Assembly: GCF_046533115.1 (NCBI RefSeq) | Contig: NZ_JAJQRC010000002.1 | Coordinates: forward strand, 1 to 64,000 | DNA length: 64,000 nt | DNA from: JAIRMO01 sp046533115 | GTDB lineage: Bacteria; Spirochaetota; Spirochaetia; Treponematales; Breznakiellaceae | Reading direction: 5' to 3' | Part shown: positions 35,112-44,082 of the stretch, one piece after another | Position numbering within the stretch: the first letter of the stretch is position 1 | Layout: the number at the start of each line of letters is the position of its first letter | Made by a program: the position numbers and the translations under genes | Notes under the pieces: generated by a model | The model's database searches: none | What the model was told of the DNA's origin: nothing | Seen by the model: the letters and a program-made list of their open reading frames with translations, nothing else

Positions 35112-35146
35112 TTGTGTAATGCCCAGGGGACCGTTATAATACAACA
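35112..35146 (+). promoter_or_regulatory. Leaderless promoter of the YheO-type regulator
   Basis: TTGTGT (35112-35117), 17 bases, TATAAT (35135-35140), then six bases to the ATG at 35147. Transcription should begin at the start codon. No ribosome binding site is visible. Confidence 0.65.
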
Positions 35147-35812
35147 ATGGACTCCATCGAAGTAACAAAAAGCATCGTGGAATTTTTGGGCAAGGCCTGC
35201 GGGGAAAATTGCGAGATCGTGCTTCAGGATCTGCGGGAAGGGAAAATGGAGATTGTGGCCATCGCCAATGGTCATATCAGCGGCCGTACCGTCGGGGCTC
35301 CGCCCACGGACCTTGCCCTCCGTATGATGGCTCAGGAAGAATGGAAGACTCGGGATTATGTTTGTAATTATGAAGGAAAAACCAGGGATAACCGGCATCT
35401 TCATGCATCCACCTTTTTTCTTAAAAATGAAAAAAAGGACAAACTCCTGGGGATGCTCTGCGTCAATATTGATACCAGTAAATATACCCAATTAAGCGAA
35501 GCGGTACTTAAACTTGCCGGTTTAGGTTCCTTAAAAGACATCAAGCCCTCTGAAGAATTCCAGGCGGAAAATTTTTATGAAAACATGGAAGAGATTATCA
35601 AGTCGGTCCTGCGGGAAATGGGGGTAGGCGGCCAAACGCATCATCGGCTTTCCCAGGAAGAACGGCTTACCATCATTGAACGGCTTATGGAACACGGTAT
35701 TTTTCTGCTCCGCGGGTCCGTAAGTAGTGTGGCGGAAAAACTGCATTGTTCCGAGGCGAGCCTATACCGGTATATCGCCATGGTGAACAAACGAAAAACC
35801 TACAAGCAATGA
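35147..35812 (+). CDS. YheO/DauR-type transcriptional regulator (PAS-like + HTH)
   Basis: Cytoplasmic regulator of 221 residues. The N-terminal YheO-like PAS domain contains CGENCEIVLQDLREGKMEIVAIANGHISGR and DKLLGMLCVNID. The C-terminal helix-turn-helix region contains LSQEERLTIIERLMEHGIFLLRGSVSSVAEKL and CSEASLYRYIAMV. Members such as DauR control amino-acid catabolism. It diverges from the tryptophanase operon and is the natural candidate for the palindrome on the tnaA -10. The mRNA is probably leaderless. Confidence 0.88.
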   Translation: MDSIEVTKSIVEFLGKACGENCEIVLQDLREGKMEIVAIANGHISGRTVGAPPTDLALRMMAQEEWKTRDYVCNYEGKTRDNRHLHASTFFLKNEKKDKLLGMLCVNIDTSKYTQLSEAVLKLAGLGSLKDIKPSEEFQAENFYENMEEIIKSVLREMGVGGQTHHRLSQEERLTIIERLMEHGIFLLRGSVSSVAEKLHCSEASLYRYIAMVNKRKTYKQ

Positions 35813-35879
35813 CCGCCTTACCGGTTTCTTAACCGGGTAACAAGCAACTGCGTTTTTCCTGGATCCTATACTGGTAAAA

Positions 35880-37019
35880 ATGAATTTGTTTCGGTATACT
35901 GCCCGTATGATTTTGCGGGATTTTGCCCAGGATCTGACGGAACTTTGTTTCCATACCCCTCTGGCTTCGGGACGGCCCCTCAGGTGGACCATTATCGCCA
36001 ACCCCACCGCGGGAGGGTTTACCATCCGCTCCCGGTGGAAAAAACATCAGACCGCGCTTAAAAACGCCCGGGAGATAGCGGGAAAGAACCCCCGGCGGGA
36101 AAACGCCGGACCATCCCAAACCGCCCGGGAAGGGGATGGCGGTTCCGGCGAATTGGGAAGCCTGGGGCTCATCCCCACCAGGGCCCCGGGCCATGCGGGA
36201 AAAATCGTGAAAGCCCTGTTGGATGAGGCCGGCTCTCAGACCGATTCCTCCTTCCATCTGCTTATTACTGCCGGGGGGGACGGGACCAGTCTGGAAGCGT
36301 TAATCCCCCTTTTCGAGGCATCCCCGATCCTCCGCTCCCGGTTTGCCATACTCCGCCTTCCCATGGGAACCGGAAACGACGGTGCCGATGCCTGGGAGTT
36401 AGCCCAAGCCCTGGACCTCCTCATTTTTCCCACCCGGATCGAGGGGGCCCGGGCCGTGCGGCTTACCACCCGGACCCCGGGTAAGGGGCCTTTTCTGGCC
36501 TTCAATATCCTTTCCGTGGGGTTGGACGCCTTTGTTACCCACATGACCAACAAAATGAAGGGAAAACTCCCGGGGGATTCCTATAAATTATGGGTAGATA
36601 TCGCGTCCCTCCTCTATGACCGGCTTTACCGGGTCGGCCCCATGGAGATCAATGCCTTTGACGGAACCGGCCGGACGGTGAAGTCCTTCCGGGAACCTCT
36701 CCTGTTATTAGCCGTGGGGGTCAGCGGCCACCGTACCTACGGTTCCCACAAGCGGATCCTCCCGGACGACCGGAATGTCTGCGGGGTAAAACAGATGCCC
36801 CTCCTGCGAAAGGTGGCCCTCAAGGGGCTTTTTACTGCCGGGGGTCATATTGATAAACCCGAATCCATCCTGTTTACTGCGGACCGGGTGGAATTCCGGG
36901 GGGAATATCCCATCCTGGCCCAGATGGACGGAGAGGCGGTACTCCTCACCCCGGAAGACTTTCCCGGAACCATAGAACTCACCGAACCGGTAATTCCCAT
37001 CTTAAAGAGGAGCTTTTAA
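35880..37019 (+). CDS. Diacylglycerol/lipid kinase catalytic-domain protein
   Basis: ATP-dependent lipid kinase of the DAGK/YegS type. The nucleotide motif IIANPTAGG starts the fold near residue 40, followed by GGDGTSLEALI and LPMGTGNDGADAW. The C-terminal sandwich domain carries GVKQMPLL and LAQMDGEAVLL. Two ATGs are possible, 35880 and 35907; each is preceded by TATACT at seven and six bases respectively, and neither by a ribosome binding site. The stop overlaps the next ATG (TAATG at 37019). A poorly conserved charged insert spans about residues 60-95. Confidence 0.82.
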   Translation: MNLFRYTARMILRDFAQDLTELCFHTPLASGRPLRWTIIANPTAGGFTIRSRWKKHQTALKNAREIAGKNPRRENAGPSQTAREGDGGSGELGSLGLIPTRAPGHAGKIVKALLDEAGSQTDSSFHLLITAGGDGTSLEALIPLFEASPILRSRFAILRLPMGTGNDGADAWELAQALDLLIFPTRIEGARAVRLTTRTPGKGPFLAFNILSVGLDAFVTHMTNKMKGKLPGDSYKLWVDIASLLYDRLYRVGPMEINAFDGTGRTVKSFREPLLLLAVGVSGHRTYGSHKRILPDDRNVCGVKQMPLLRKVALKGLFTAGGHIDKPESILFTADRVEFRGEYPILAQMDGEAVLLTPEDFPGTIELTEPVIPILKRSF

Positions 37020-39355
37020 TGGTACAAGTGATAGACCGGGGGGTATATCTCTGTAAGGGCAGGGAAATTATTGAGGATATCCCGGAAAATCAGGACCTTT
37101 TACGACAGCGTTCCCTTCGACGGGAGGAAGGGCGCCGGGCTACCATGGCCTATGGGGTACTACAGGCTCACAACAAAAGCGGGGATGAAAATAAACTGGA
37201 ACTGGGTTTTGATGCCCTGGCATCCCATGATATTACCTTTGTCAACATCATCCAGACCGCCCGGGTCAGCGGTCTGGAACAATTCTCCCTCCCCTATATA
37301 TTAACCAATTGCCATAACTCCCTCTGCGCCGTAGGGGGGACCATCAACGAGGACGATCATATATTTGGCCTTTCCGCGGCAAAAAAATACGGTGGGATCT
37401 ATGTGCCCCCCCATCTGGCGGTGATCCATTCCTATATCCGGGAAACCCAGGGAGGCTGCGGCAGGATGATCCTGGGAAGTGACAGCCATACCCGGTACGG
37501 GGCCCTGGGAACCATGGGGGTAGGCGAAGGCGGAGGGGAACTGGTCAAACAACTCCTGGGCCGGACCTATTCCATGGCCTATCCCCCGGTAATCGGGGTT
37601 TACCTGTCGGGGAAACCCCGGCCCGGGGTAGGCCCCCAGGATGTAGCCCTGGCCCTTATCCGGGCGGTTTTTAAAACCGGGTTTGTCAAAAACAAGGTCC
37701 TGGAATTTTTCGGTGAAGGCGTCGGTACCCTTTCCGCGGATTTCCGCTTTGGTATCGATGTGATGACCACCGAAACAACCTGCTGGTCCTCCCTTTGGGA
37801 GACCGACCACCGTATTCGGGATTACCTTGGCGAACATCACCGCGGTGGAGAGTATTTTCCCATGGCTCCGGGGGATACGGCCTACTATGACGGTCTTATC
37901 CGTATCGATCTCTCGGCGATAACGCCCATGATTGCCCTCCCCTTCCATCCCAGTAACGTCTTTGAAATCGATACCCTCCTGGCGAATCCCGGGGATATCC
38001 TCCGCCGGGTTGAACAGGAGGGGACAGAGCTTCTGGAGAATAAAGAAGTTCCCTTAAAACTTACCGACAAGGTCGATGATAAGGGCCGGATTCGGATAGA
38101 TCAGGGGGTAATCGCCGGATGCGCCGGGGGTACCTATGAAAATCTCATGGCCGCGGCAGCCATACTCCGGGGAAGTGGCTGCGGCAATCCCGGTTTTGCT
38201 CTGTCCCTGTACCCCGGCAGCCAGCCGGTGATGCTGGAACTGGCAAAAAACGGAGCCCTGGGGGATCTCATCTCCGCCGGGGCGGTGATCCGGACCGCTT
38301 TTTGCGGTCCCTGTTTTGGCGCCGGGGATGTGCCCGCCCATAAGGGCCTTTCCATCCGCCACACCACCCGAAATTTTCCCAACCGGGAAGGTTCCCGGCC
38401 CATGGACGGCCAGTTGGCTTCGGTGGCCCTGATGGACGCCCGGAGTATCGCCGCCACCGCCCGGAATAGGGGGTATCTCTGTTCCGCCGCAACCTTGGAT
38501 TTTGAAGAAAAATTTCCCCCCTACCACTACGACGACAGCCCCTATAAAAACCGGGTCTATCATGGGTTCGGAAATCCTCGGAGCGACACGGCCCTGCATT
38601 ACGGTCCCAATATCACCGATTGGCCCTCCATGGAGGCCCTGGGAGAAAATCTGCTCCTCAAAATAGCGGCTTATATCACCGATCCCGTGACCACCACCGA
38701 TGAAATTATCCCCTCCGGGGAAACATCTTCCTTCAGGTCTAACCCTGTGGGGCTGGCGGAATTTACCCTGTCCCGAAAAGATCCCGGCTATGTAGGCCGG
38801 GCCAAGGAGGCGCAGCGGGCGGAAGCCCAGCGGCTTGCCCTCATACGGGGGGAAACATCACCGGAAACGAACGACAGACGGATCCTGAGTGAAATCGACG
38901 GCATCCTGGAACGGCTCCGTACCGTCCAAGAAATGGAAACCCTGGGATATGCCCGCCTTCAAATCGGTTCGGCGATCTTTGCCCACAAACCCGGGGACGG
39001 AAGCGCCCGGGAACAGGCGGCAAGCTGTCAGCGGGTCCTGGGGGGACTGGTCAATTTTGCCGGGGAATACGCTACCAAACGGTACCGGAGTAACCTCATC
39101 AACTGGGGGATCATCCCCTTTACCCTGGAGGGGGAGCCTTCCTTCAAACTGGGGGATTATGTATTTATACCCCGAATACGGGATGTGATAACAGAGGCCG
39201 GAACCTCCGTTACCGCCTATATAGTCACCGCCGGAGAGCTCTGTCCCTTTACCCTGGTCATACCGGAGCTTACCCCCCCGGAGGCGGAGATCATCCGGCA
39301 AGGTTCCCTGATAAACTATAACCATTCACGAAGTCTTTCCCCAGGAGCATATTAA
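37019..39355 (+). CDS. Aconitase-superfamily hydratase (YbhJ-like), large and small domains fused
   Basis: 4Fe-4S hydro-lyase of 778 residues. The catalytic domain has ILTNCHNSLCAVGG, GSDSHTRYGALGTMGVGEGGGE and the cluster cysteines in VIAGCAGGTYENL and TAFCGPCFGAGDVP. Substrate loop motifs such as TTRNFPNREGSR follow. A C-terminal swivel-type domain begins after about residue 560. It is more distant from citric-cycle aconitase than AcnA/AcnB, so the substrate could be another hydroxy-di/tricarboxylate. Coupled to the lipid kinase by TAATG. The end overlaps the convergent TrpR-like gene by four bases. Confidence 0.82.
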   Translation: MVQVIDRGVYLCKGREIIEDIPENQDLLRQRSLRREEGRRATMAYGVLQAHNKSGDENKLELGFDALASHDITFVNIIQTARVSGLEQFSLPYILTNCHNSLCAVGGTINEDDHIFGLSAAKKYGGIYVPPHLAVIHSYIRETQGGCGRMILGSDSHTRYGALGTMGVGEGGGELVKQLLGRTYSMAYPPVIGVYLSGKPRPGVGPQDVALALIRAVFKTGFVKNKVLEFFGEGVGTLSADFRFGIDVMTTETTCWSSLWETDHRIRDYLGEHHRGGEYFPMAPGDTAYYDGLIRIDLSAITPMIALPFHPSNVFEIDTLLANPGDILRRVEQEGTELLENKEVPLKLTDKVDDKGRIRIDQGVIAGCAGGTYENLMAAAAILRGSGCGNPGFALSLYPGSQPVMLELAKNGALGDLISAGAVIRTAFCGPCFGAGDVPAHKGLSIRHTTRNFPNREGSRPMDGQLASVALMDARSIAATARNRGYLCSAATLDFEEKFPPYHYDDSPYKNRVYHGFGNPRSDTALHYGPNITDWPSMEALGENLLLKIAAYITDPVTTTDEIIPSGETSSFRSNPVGLAEFTLSRKDPGYVGRAKEAQRAEAQRLALIRGETSPETNDRRILSEIDGILERLRTVQEMETLGYARLQIGSAIFAHKPGDGSAREQAASCQRVLGGLVNFAGEYATKRYRSNLINWGIIPFTLEGEPSFKLGDYVFIPRIRDVITEAGTSVTAYIVTAGELCPFTLVIPELTPPEAEIIRQGSLINYNHSRSLSPGAY

Positions 39356-39651
39356 CCCAGACTCTCGAATAAGGCCAAGGCACGGCGAAAAGCGGAATTA
39401 GGTTTTTTGAGTTCCTTTGATCCCCGGGTTATTTTGCAGAGGGAAATCCCCAATTCCCGGGCGATTTTCCGCTGGGGTATCTTTTCCCCCAGGGCCTTTA
39501 CCAAAGCCCAACGGGCGGCAATATCCGCGGTTTCCGCCGGGGTTAAGAGACAGCGCAGGAAGGCCTCAATCAATTCCGGATCTTCAATTTTAGCGAGGAG
39601 CCGGACCAATTCGCCTAAATTTTCCGCTACTCTGGGATCGTCAATTTTCAT
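39352..39651 (-). CDS. TrpR/YerC-type repressor
   Basis: Small helical DNA-binding protein of about 100 residues. LLTPAETADIAARWALVKALGEKIPQRKIARELGISLCKITRGSKELKKP closely follows the TrpR helix-turn-helix plan (LTP...ER..., ELG...ITRGS..LK). The second ATG at 39651 is preferred, since GGAG lies six bases before it; the ATG at 39663 is right behind a TATAAA box and could be a leaderless start. YerC-type relatives do not all respond to tryptophan. The tryptophanase operon 5 kb away makes a Trp-linked role worth considering. Confidence 0.8.
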   Translation of the reverse strand: MKIDDPRVAENLGELVRLLAKIEDPELIEAFLRCLLTPAETADIAARWALVKALGEKIPQRKIARELGISLCKITRGSKELKKPNSAFRRALALFESLG

Positions 39652-39734
39652 AATAGACTCCATACCTCTTTATATCTATGGCTGCCTGAAAAATTTGAAA
39701 AACTTGTTCGGATCCTTTTTTTAGTACGGCATTT

Positions 39735-40397
39735 TTACATGGTTATGTCCATCAGGGGGAGGAGTTCCTCCGGGGTATCGATAATCCGGTCGGCGCCGGC
39801 GGCTTCCAGGGCGGAGCGGTCCCTGAAACCCCAGCTTACCCCCAGGGCATGACAATCCGCGGCATGGGCGGTTTCCATATCAATTTCGGAATCCCCTATA
39901 AATATGGTTTCCCGGGGGGTCCGATCCAGTTCCATAAGGATCTCCCAGGTGGAGGCCGGATCCGGTTTACGGGGAACTCCCGCTTTTTCTCCCCGGATCA
40001 GATCAAAGGACCCCGGGGGAAAAAGCCCATTCACCACCAGGGTCGTTACCGGATCGGGTTTATTGGTTAAAACAGCGGTTTTTAGGCGCCGCCGTTTTAA
40101 TTCCGCCACTACGGCGGGAATCCCCGGATAGGGCCGGGAATAGGTTAAGGGCCTTTCCACATAAAACCGGGCGGCGTCGGCAGCCAGGGCTTCGACGGTT
40201 TTTTCGTCCCGGGCTGCGGCAGGCAGGGCAAGGAAGGCTAAGCGCCTTATCCCCCACCCGATCATGGTAATATATTTCTCCTCGATAATTGGAGGATAGG
40301 CCCTGAGGATCAAAGCCCGGTTCATAGCTTCGGCAATGTCCTTTAGGGTATCAGCCAGGGTCCCATCCAGATCAAAGATAATACATTTAAATTTCAT
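39735..40397 (-). CDS. gph: Phosphoglycolate phosphatase-like HAD hydrolase
   Basis: HAD motifs FDLDGTLADTLKD, TNKPDPVTT, lysine in VPRKPDP and GDSEIDMETA, with a four-helix cap, match Gph and related phosphatases (220 residues). Likely removes phosphate from 2-phosphoglycolate; other small sugar phosphates are possible. A TATAAT box (40404-40409) stands six bases before the ATG, without a ribosome binding site, so the mRNA may be leaderless. Confidence 0.85.
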   Translation of the reverse strand: MKFKCIIFDLDGTLADTLKDIAEAMNRALILRAYPPIIEEKYITMIGWGIRRLAFLALPAAARDEKTVEALAADAARFYVERPLTYSRPYPGIPAVVAELKRRRLKTAVLTNKPDPVTTLVVNGLFPPGSFDLIRGEKAGVPRKPDPASTWEILMELDRTPRETIFIGDSEIDMETAHAADCHALGVSWGFRDRSALEAAGADRIIDTPEELLPLMDITM

Positions 40398-40485
40398 AGT
40401 TCTATTATATTACCGAATACATGAAAAAAAACGATTTTTTTGAAAAAAAATGAAGGAAAAACTACAAAAAAACACAATATCGTTT

Positions 40486-40620
40486 TATACTTGTGATAGA
40501 GTCAAGTAAACACTTGAAACTCGGGCTTGTTCAAACGCAGTTGGGTTTGGGCATGTTTTTGGAAAACCGGTCAAAAGTCCGGGTTTTCCGCTAAATCCAA
40601 GGAGGCTTTTCCAAAAACGG
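40486..40620 (+). promoter_or_regulatory. Promoter, palindrome and competing hairpins ahead of the sugar-binding protein gene
   Basis: TATACT (40486-40491) is a likely -10. TCAAGT-AAAC-ACTTGA (40502-40517) lies just after the expected start of transcription, a good operator position. Further on, GGAAAACC (40561-40568) can pair with GGTTTTCC (40582-40589). Alternatively, within the longer arm 40555-40568, it can pair with GGCTTTTCCAAAAAC (40604-40618). The two pairings exclude each other, as in attenuators. No known riboswitch is recognised. Confidence 0.45.
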
Positions 40621-40663
40621 AAAATTTGGAATAGTATCCCTTTATTATTTTTAGGAGATTTTA

Positions 40664-42133
40664 ATGAAAAAAACGGTTGGTATTCTTTTGAGTTGTTTTG
40701 TTATGTTAACGATCTTTGGAAGCTGCGGTAAAAAGGATCCGGAGTATGATTTGTACATATTTAACTCCAAAGGGGAGAATGCCCAGCAATTTGATGCTAT
40801 GTGCCGGGCCTATGAGGCGGAAACCGGGGTCAAGGTCAAGAATTTTTCTATCGGTTCGGGGCAGGACCATTCAGAACCTTTGAACGCGGAAATGAATTCC
40901 CGGAATAAGCCGGTTATCTATTCCATCCAGGGGGTTAAGGAACTGGTGGAGTGGATTCAGGGAGGTTTTGTCGAGGACCTCTCTACGGTGACGGATCCGG
41001 CCTTTGCCGCCTTGGTGTCCGCCATCCCCCCCTCGCTACGGCTCACCACCGATGGGAATACCAGTTTCGGTATCCCCTACAATGTAGAGGGTTACGGGTA
41101 TATCGCCGACACCAAGCTCCTGGGGGATATTTTCGGCCAGGCGAATGTGACCAATCTTGCTGCGGATATCAAGGCCGCAAGCTATGACGAGTGGGCGGCC
41201 CTGATTACGGCCCTGGACGGCTGGATCAAAAACCCCGCTCCGGCTCAGTTTACCATCAACGGTCATACCTATAGCTTCGCCCCTTCCAAAAGCGGCTTGG
41301 CGGTAAACCTGACCGGGATATTTGCGGTGATGGGCGCGGAAAAATGGACCTATGGGGACCATTTTATCAACGTGGCCCTGAATGCGATCTTCACTTCTCC
41401 TAACGACGCCAATACCGCCACCGAAGAGAAGCTCCGGGCCGGTAAAGGGGCCTTTGTGGATTACGCCCGGGCCCTGGACCTTAAGACAAGCCACTTGGCG
41501 GGGAAAAACGGCCCGGCCCAGCGGGGGCAGGATTTTGTATCCTCCGCCAATTTCGGCTATGATCAAACGGTACAGATCTTTGCCGACAGCAAGGCGGTAT
41601 TTTTTAAACAGGGGAACTGGGCCTATGGAAACATTGCCGGGGTTAACCCGGAAATGGCGGAACGACTCATCTTCCTACCGGTTAAGATGCCCTTTAAGCC
41701 GGAGGATATCGTGAGGACCGACGGTATGACCGTGGAAAAACTCAACCGTTCCATCCCGGTGTTTGTCCCCAATTATTACGCGGTTAATAAACTTTCCTCG
41801 GACGCGGAAAAGAAACATGCCTATGATTTTTTGGTATGGCTCAATACGGCTCCTTCCGGTCAGCATTATGTGGTGGATGAATTTGCTTTTATTCCCTATA
41901 ACGCGGACCCTGCGGTTACCACGGTACCCAATTCCCTGGGGAACTCCATCATCAGTTATATGAAAAGTGGGGATATCATTGCCGCCCCCTACCATGGAGC
42001 GCCCGCTTCCTGGTCCGGAGATGTGGTGGGTCTGCGGATCATGGAAAACTACATGACCAAACCCCAATGGACCGAAGGGGATTATAACGATATCGCCGAC
42101 TATGCCATAACCGAATGGATTAAACTAAAATAG
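40664..42133 (+). CDS. Sugar-binding lipoprotein (extracellular solute-binding, family 1)
   Basis: Lipoprotein signal with lipobox FGSCG, then YDLYIFNSKGENAQQFDAMCRAYEAETGVKVK, the usual opening strand-helix of CUT1 binding proteins. VKELVEWIQGGFVEDLS, IPYNVEGYGYIADTKLL and FFKQGNWAYGNIAG mark the two lobes. 489 residues is longer than the common ~420. Ribosome binding site AGGAG six bases before the ATG. Two permeases follow at once. Substrate probably an oligosaccharide, not determinable here. Confidence 0.92.
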   Translation: MKKTVGILLSCFVMLTIFGSCGKKDPEYDLYIFNSKGENAQQFDAMCRAYEAETGVKVKNFSIGSGQDHSEPLNAEMNSRNKPVIYSIQGVKELVEWIQGGFVEDLSTVTDPAFAALVSAIPPSLRLTTDGNTSFGIPYNVEGYGYIADTKLLGDIFGQANVTNLAADIKAASYDEWAALITALDGWIKNPAPAQFTINGHTYSFAPSKSGLAVNLTGIFAVMGAEKWTYGDHFINVALNAIFTSPNDANTATEEKLRAGKGAFVDYARALDLKTSHLAGKNGPAQRGQDFVSSANFGYDQTVQIFADSKAVFFKQGNWAYGNIAGVNPEMAERLIFLPVKMPFKPEDIVRTDGMTVEKLNRSIPVFVPNYYAVNKLSSDAEKKHAYDFLVWLNTAPSGQHYVVDEFAFIPYNADPAVTTVPNSLGNSIISYMKSGDIIAAPYHGAPASWSGDVVGLRIMENYMTKPQWTEGDYNDIADYAITEWIKLK

Positions 42134-42135
42134 CC

Positions 42136-43047
42136 ATGAACATCTATAAAAAGTGGTTTTGGCTGTTCCTTCTCCCGGCCCTGGCCCTCTTTATTTTGGT
42201 GATCCTTCTGCCCTTTGTGATGGGGGTGTTTAATTCCTTTGCCGCCTGGCGGGGGATCTACTATTTTGATCCCCAAACAGGAACCCGGGCGGCTTCGGCT
42301 TTCGATTCCCTGGTGGGGCTGGCCAATTATAAGGCGGCTTTTCAGGACGAACGGTTTATCCGGGCCCTGGGTTATACGGTACGGTACACTTTGATGGCGG
42401 TGATCACGATCAATATCGCCGCCCTTTGCTTGGCCCTTCTTTTAAACAGGATTATCCATGGGGCGGGCCTCTTTCGGACCACCTTTTTTCTGCCGAATAT
42501 GCTTGGGGGCCTTGCCCTGGGTTTTATTTGGCAGTTCATCTTTCAAATCATCTTTACCGACGTACTTTTTGGGCCCCAAGGGATCTTCCATATTGAATTT
42601 TTGCGCTACATGACCCAGGATTCAGTCAAAGCCCTTTTCGCCCTGGTTTTCCTTAACACCTGGCAGACCGCCGGATATATGATGATCATCTATATCGCGG
42701 GACTCAATAATATCCCCAGGGATTTTTATGAAGCCGCCAGTATAGACGGGGCCTCTTCATGGCTTACCTTTCGTAAGATCACCGTACCTATGCTGATGCC
42801 CTCCTTTACGGTGGTGTTTTTTATGACCCTGGCGGGGAGCTTTAAGCTCCTGGACCAAAACGTGGCCCTCACCGATGGGGAGTTTAACACCCGGATGTTA
42901 GCCATGCAGATCCTTAGGACCATCAAGGATACCACCCCGTCGGACTATGGGAAGGCCCAGGCTCAGGCGGTGATCTTTTTTATTATCGTAGCGGTCATAA
43001 CCCTGACCCAGGTCAACATCACGAAAAAACGGGAACTGGAGATGTAG
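42136..43047 (+). CDS. Sugar ABC transporter permease (MalF/UgpA type)
   Basis: Six-span CUT1 permease. WFWLFLLPALALFILVILLPF at the start, RTTFFLPNMLGGLALGFIW and the EAA loop DFYEAASIDGASSWLTFRKITVPML, which contacts the ATPase. Starts two bases after the binding-protein gene and ends two bases before the second permease. Confidence 0.93.
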   Translation: MNIYKKWFWLFLLPALALFILVILLPFVMGVFNSFAAWRGIYYFDPQTGTRAASAFDSLVGLANYKAAFQDERFIRALGYTVRYTLMAVITINIAALCLALLLNRIIHGAGLFRTTFFLPNMLGGLALGFIWQFIFQIIFTDVLFGPQGIFHIEFLRYMTQDSVKALFALVFLNTWQTAGYMMIIYIAGLNNIPRDFYEAASIDGASSWLTFRKITVPMLMPSFTVVFFMTLAGSFKLLDQNVALTDGEFNTRMLAMQILRTIKDTTPSDYGKAQAQAVIFFIIVAVITLTQVNITKKRELEM

Positions 43048-43048
43048 G

Positions 43049-43924
43049 ATGAAACAAACCGATGCCATACCCCATTATCAGCATAATTATTTTCTCAAAC
43101 GGCGGATAACCCAGGCCCTGATCTATGGGTTCCTTACCCTGTTTTCCCTGTACACCCTCGCCCCCCTGTGGTTTCTATTGATCAATTCCTTTAAAAGCCA
43201 GGCGGAGATTATCAACGCTCCCCTGGGTTTTCCCGGAAAATTTGATTTTAAATACCTAGCCAACGCGATCCGGGAGATCCACTTTTTTAAAGCCCTGGGG
43301 GTAACGGCGGTCCTTACGGTGGTTTCGGTGGGGTTAATCATCCTCATCTCCTCCATGGCCGCCTGGGTTTTGGTGCGGAACAAGACCAAAACTTCGGGCG
43401 GTATCTTTATGCTTTTTGTGGCGGCCATGTTGATCCCCTTTCAGGCAATCATGTACCCCCTGATCCAGTTTTTCGACACCCTGGGACTTAAAAACCTCGG
43501 AGGGCTTATCGTCATGTATGGAGGCTTCGGCCTGTCCATGTCGGTGTTTCTCTACCACGGTTTTGTTAAAGGGGTTCCCCTGGGTATTGAGGAAGCGGCC
43601 TTTATCGACGGCTGTAATGTATTTCAGATGTTTTTTTTCATCGTGATGCCGCTGCTCAAATCCATTACCGTAACGGTGATAGTCCTCAACTCCATGTGGA
43701 TCTGGAACGATTATCTCCTGCCCTTCCTGGTGATCGGTAATTCGGATACCAAAACCCTGGTGTTGGAACTCTATTTTGCCCGGATCCTCGCGGGCCAGTT
43801 CGGTAATCCCTGGCAGCTCATCTTCCCCGCGGTTTTGGTATCGATCATACCCATTGTGATTGTGTTCCTCTTTCTCCAAAAATTTATCGTCAAAGGTATA
43901 AGCGAAGGGGCGATAAAAGCGTAA
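43049..43924 (+). CDS. Sugar ABC transporter permease (MalG/UgpE type)
   Basis: Second CUT1 permease, with LAPLWFLLINSFKSQAEI, the EAA loop GIEEAAFIDGCNVFQMFFFIVMPLL and WIWNDYLLPFLVIG. 291 residues, normal length. No ATPase gene follows; such transporters often share one multitask ATPase (MsmX/UgpC type) encoded elsewhere. Followed by two terminator-like hairpins. Confidence 0.93.
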   Translation: MKQTDAIPHYQHNYFLKRRITQALIYGFLTLFSLYTLAPLWFLLINSFKSQAEIINAPLGFPGKFDFKYLANAIREIHFFKALGVTAVLTVVSVGLIILISSMAAWVLVRNKTKTSGGIFMLFVAAMLIPFQAIMYPLIQFFDTLGLKNLGGLIVMYGGFGLSMSVFLYHGFVKGVPLGIEEAAFIDGCNVFQMFFFIVMPLLKSITVTVIVLNSMWIWNDYLLPFLVIGNSDTKTLVLELYFARILAGQFGNPWQLIFPAVLVSIIPIVIVFLFLQKFIVKGISEGAIKA

Positions 43925-43934
43925 TTCCGGCCAC

Positions 43935-43953
43935 CCCCGGCAAAAGCCCGGGG
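43935..43953 (+). terminator. GC-rich hairpin after the sugar permease
   Basis: CCCCGG (43935-43940) and CCGGGG (43948-43953) around CAAAAGC, ten bases after the stop codon. It is followed by a weak T-containing stretch; probably the first of two terminators. Confidence 0.45.
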
Positions 43954-44004
43954 ATTCCCGGAATATTCCCCCTTGATATATTACCCAGGATGTGGTATTT
44001 ATTA

Positions 44005-44044
44005 AAAGGAATCTCTCAAAACTTTAGTTTTGGGAGATTCCTTT
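44005..44044 (+). terminator. Terminator hairpin with AAAACTTTAGTTTT core
   Basis: A 19-base stem, 44005-44023 with 44026-44044, contains one G-T pair and a TT loop. It ends in CCTTTATT, a fair T-rich tail on the plus strand. The core at 44018-44031 equals that at 31396-31409. Confidence 0.75.
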
Positions 44045-44082
44045 ATTCATGGAAAAAAACGCATTGCGTATGCAAATGCAAG

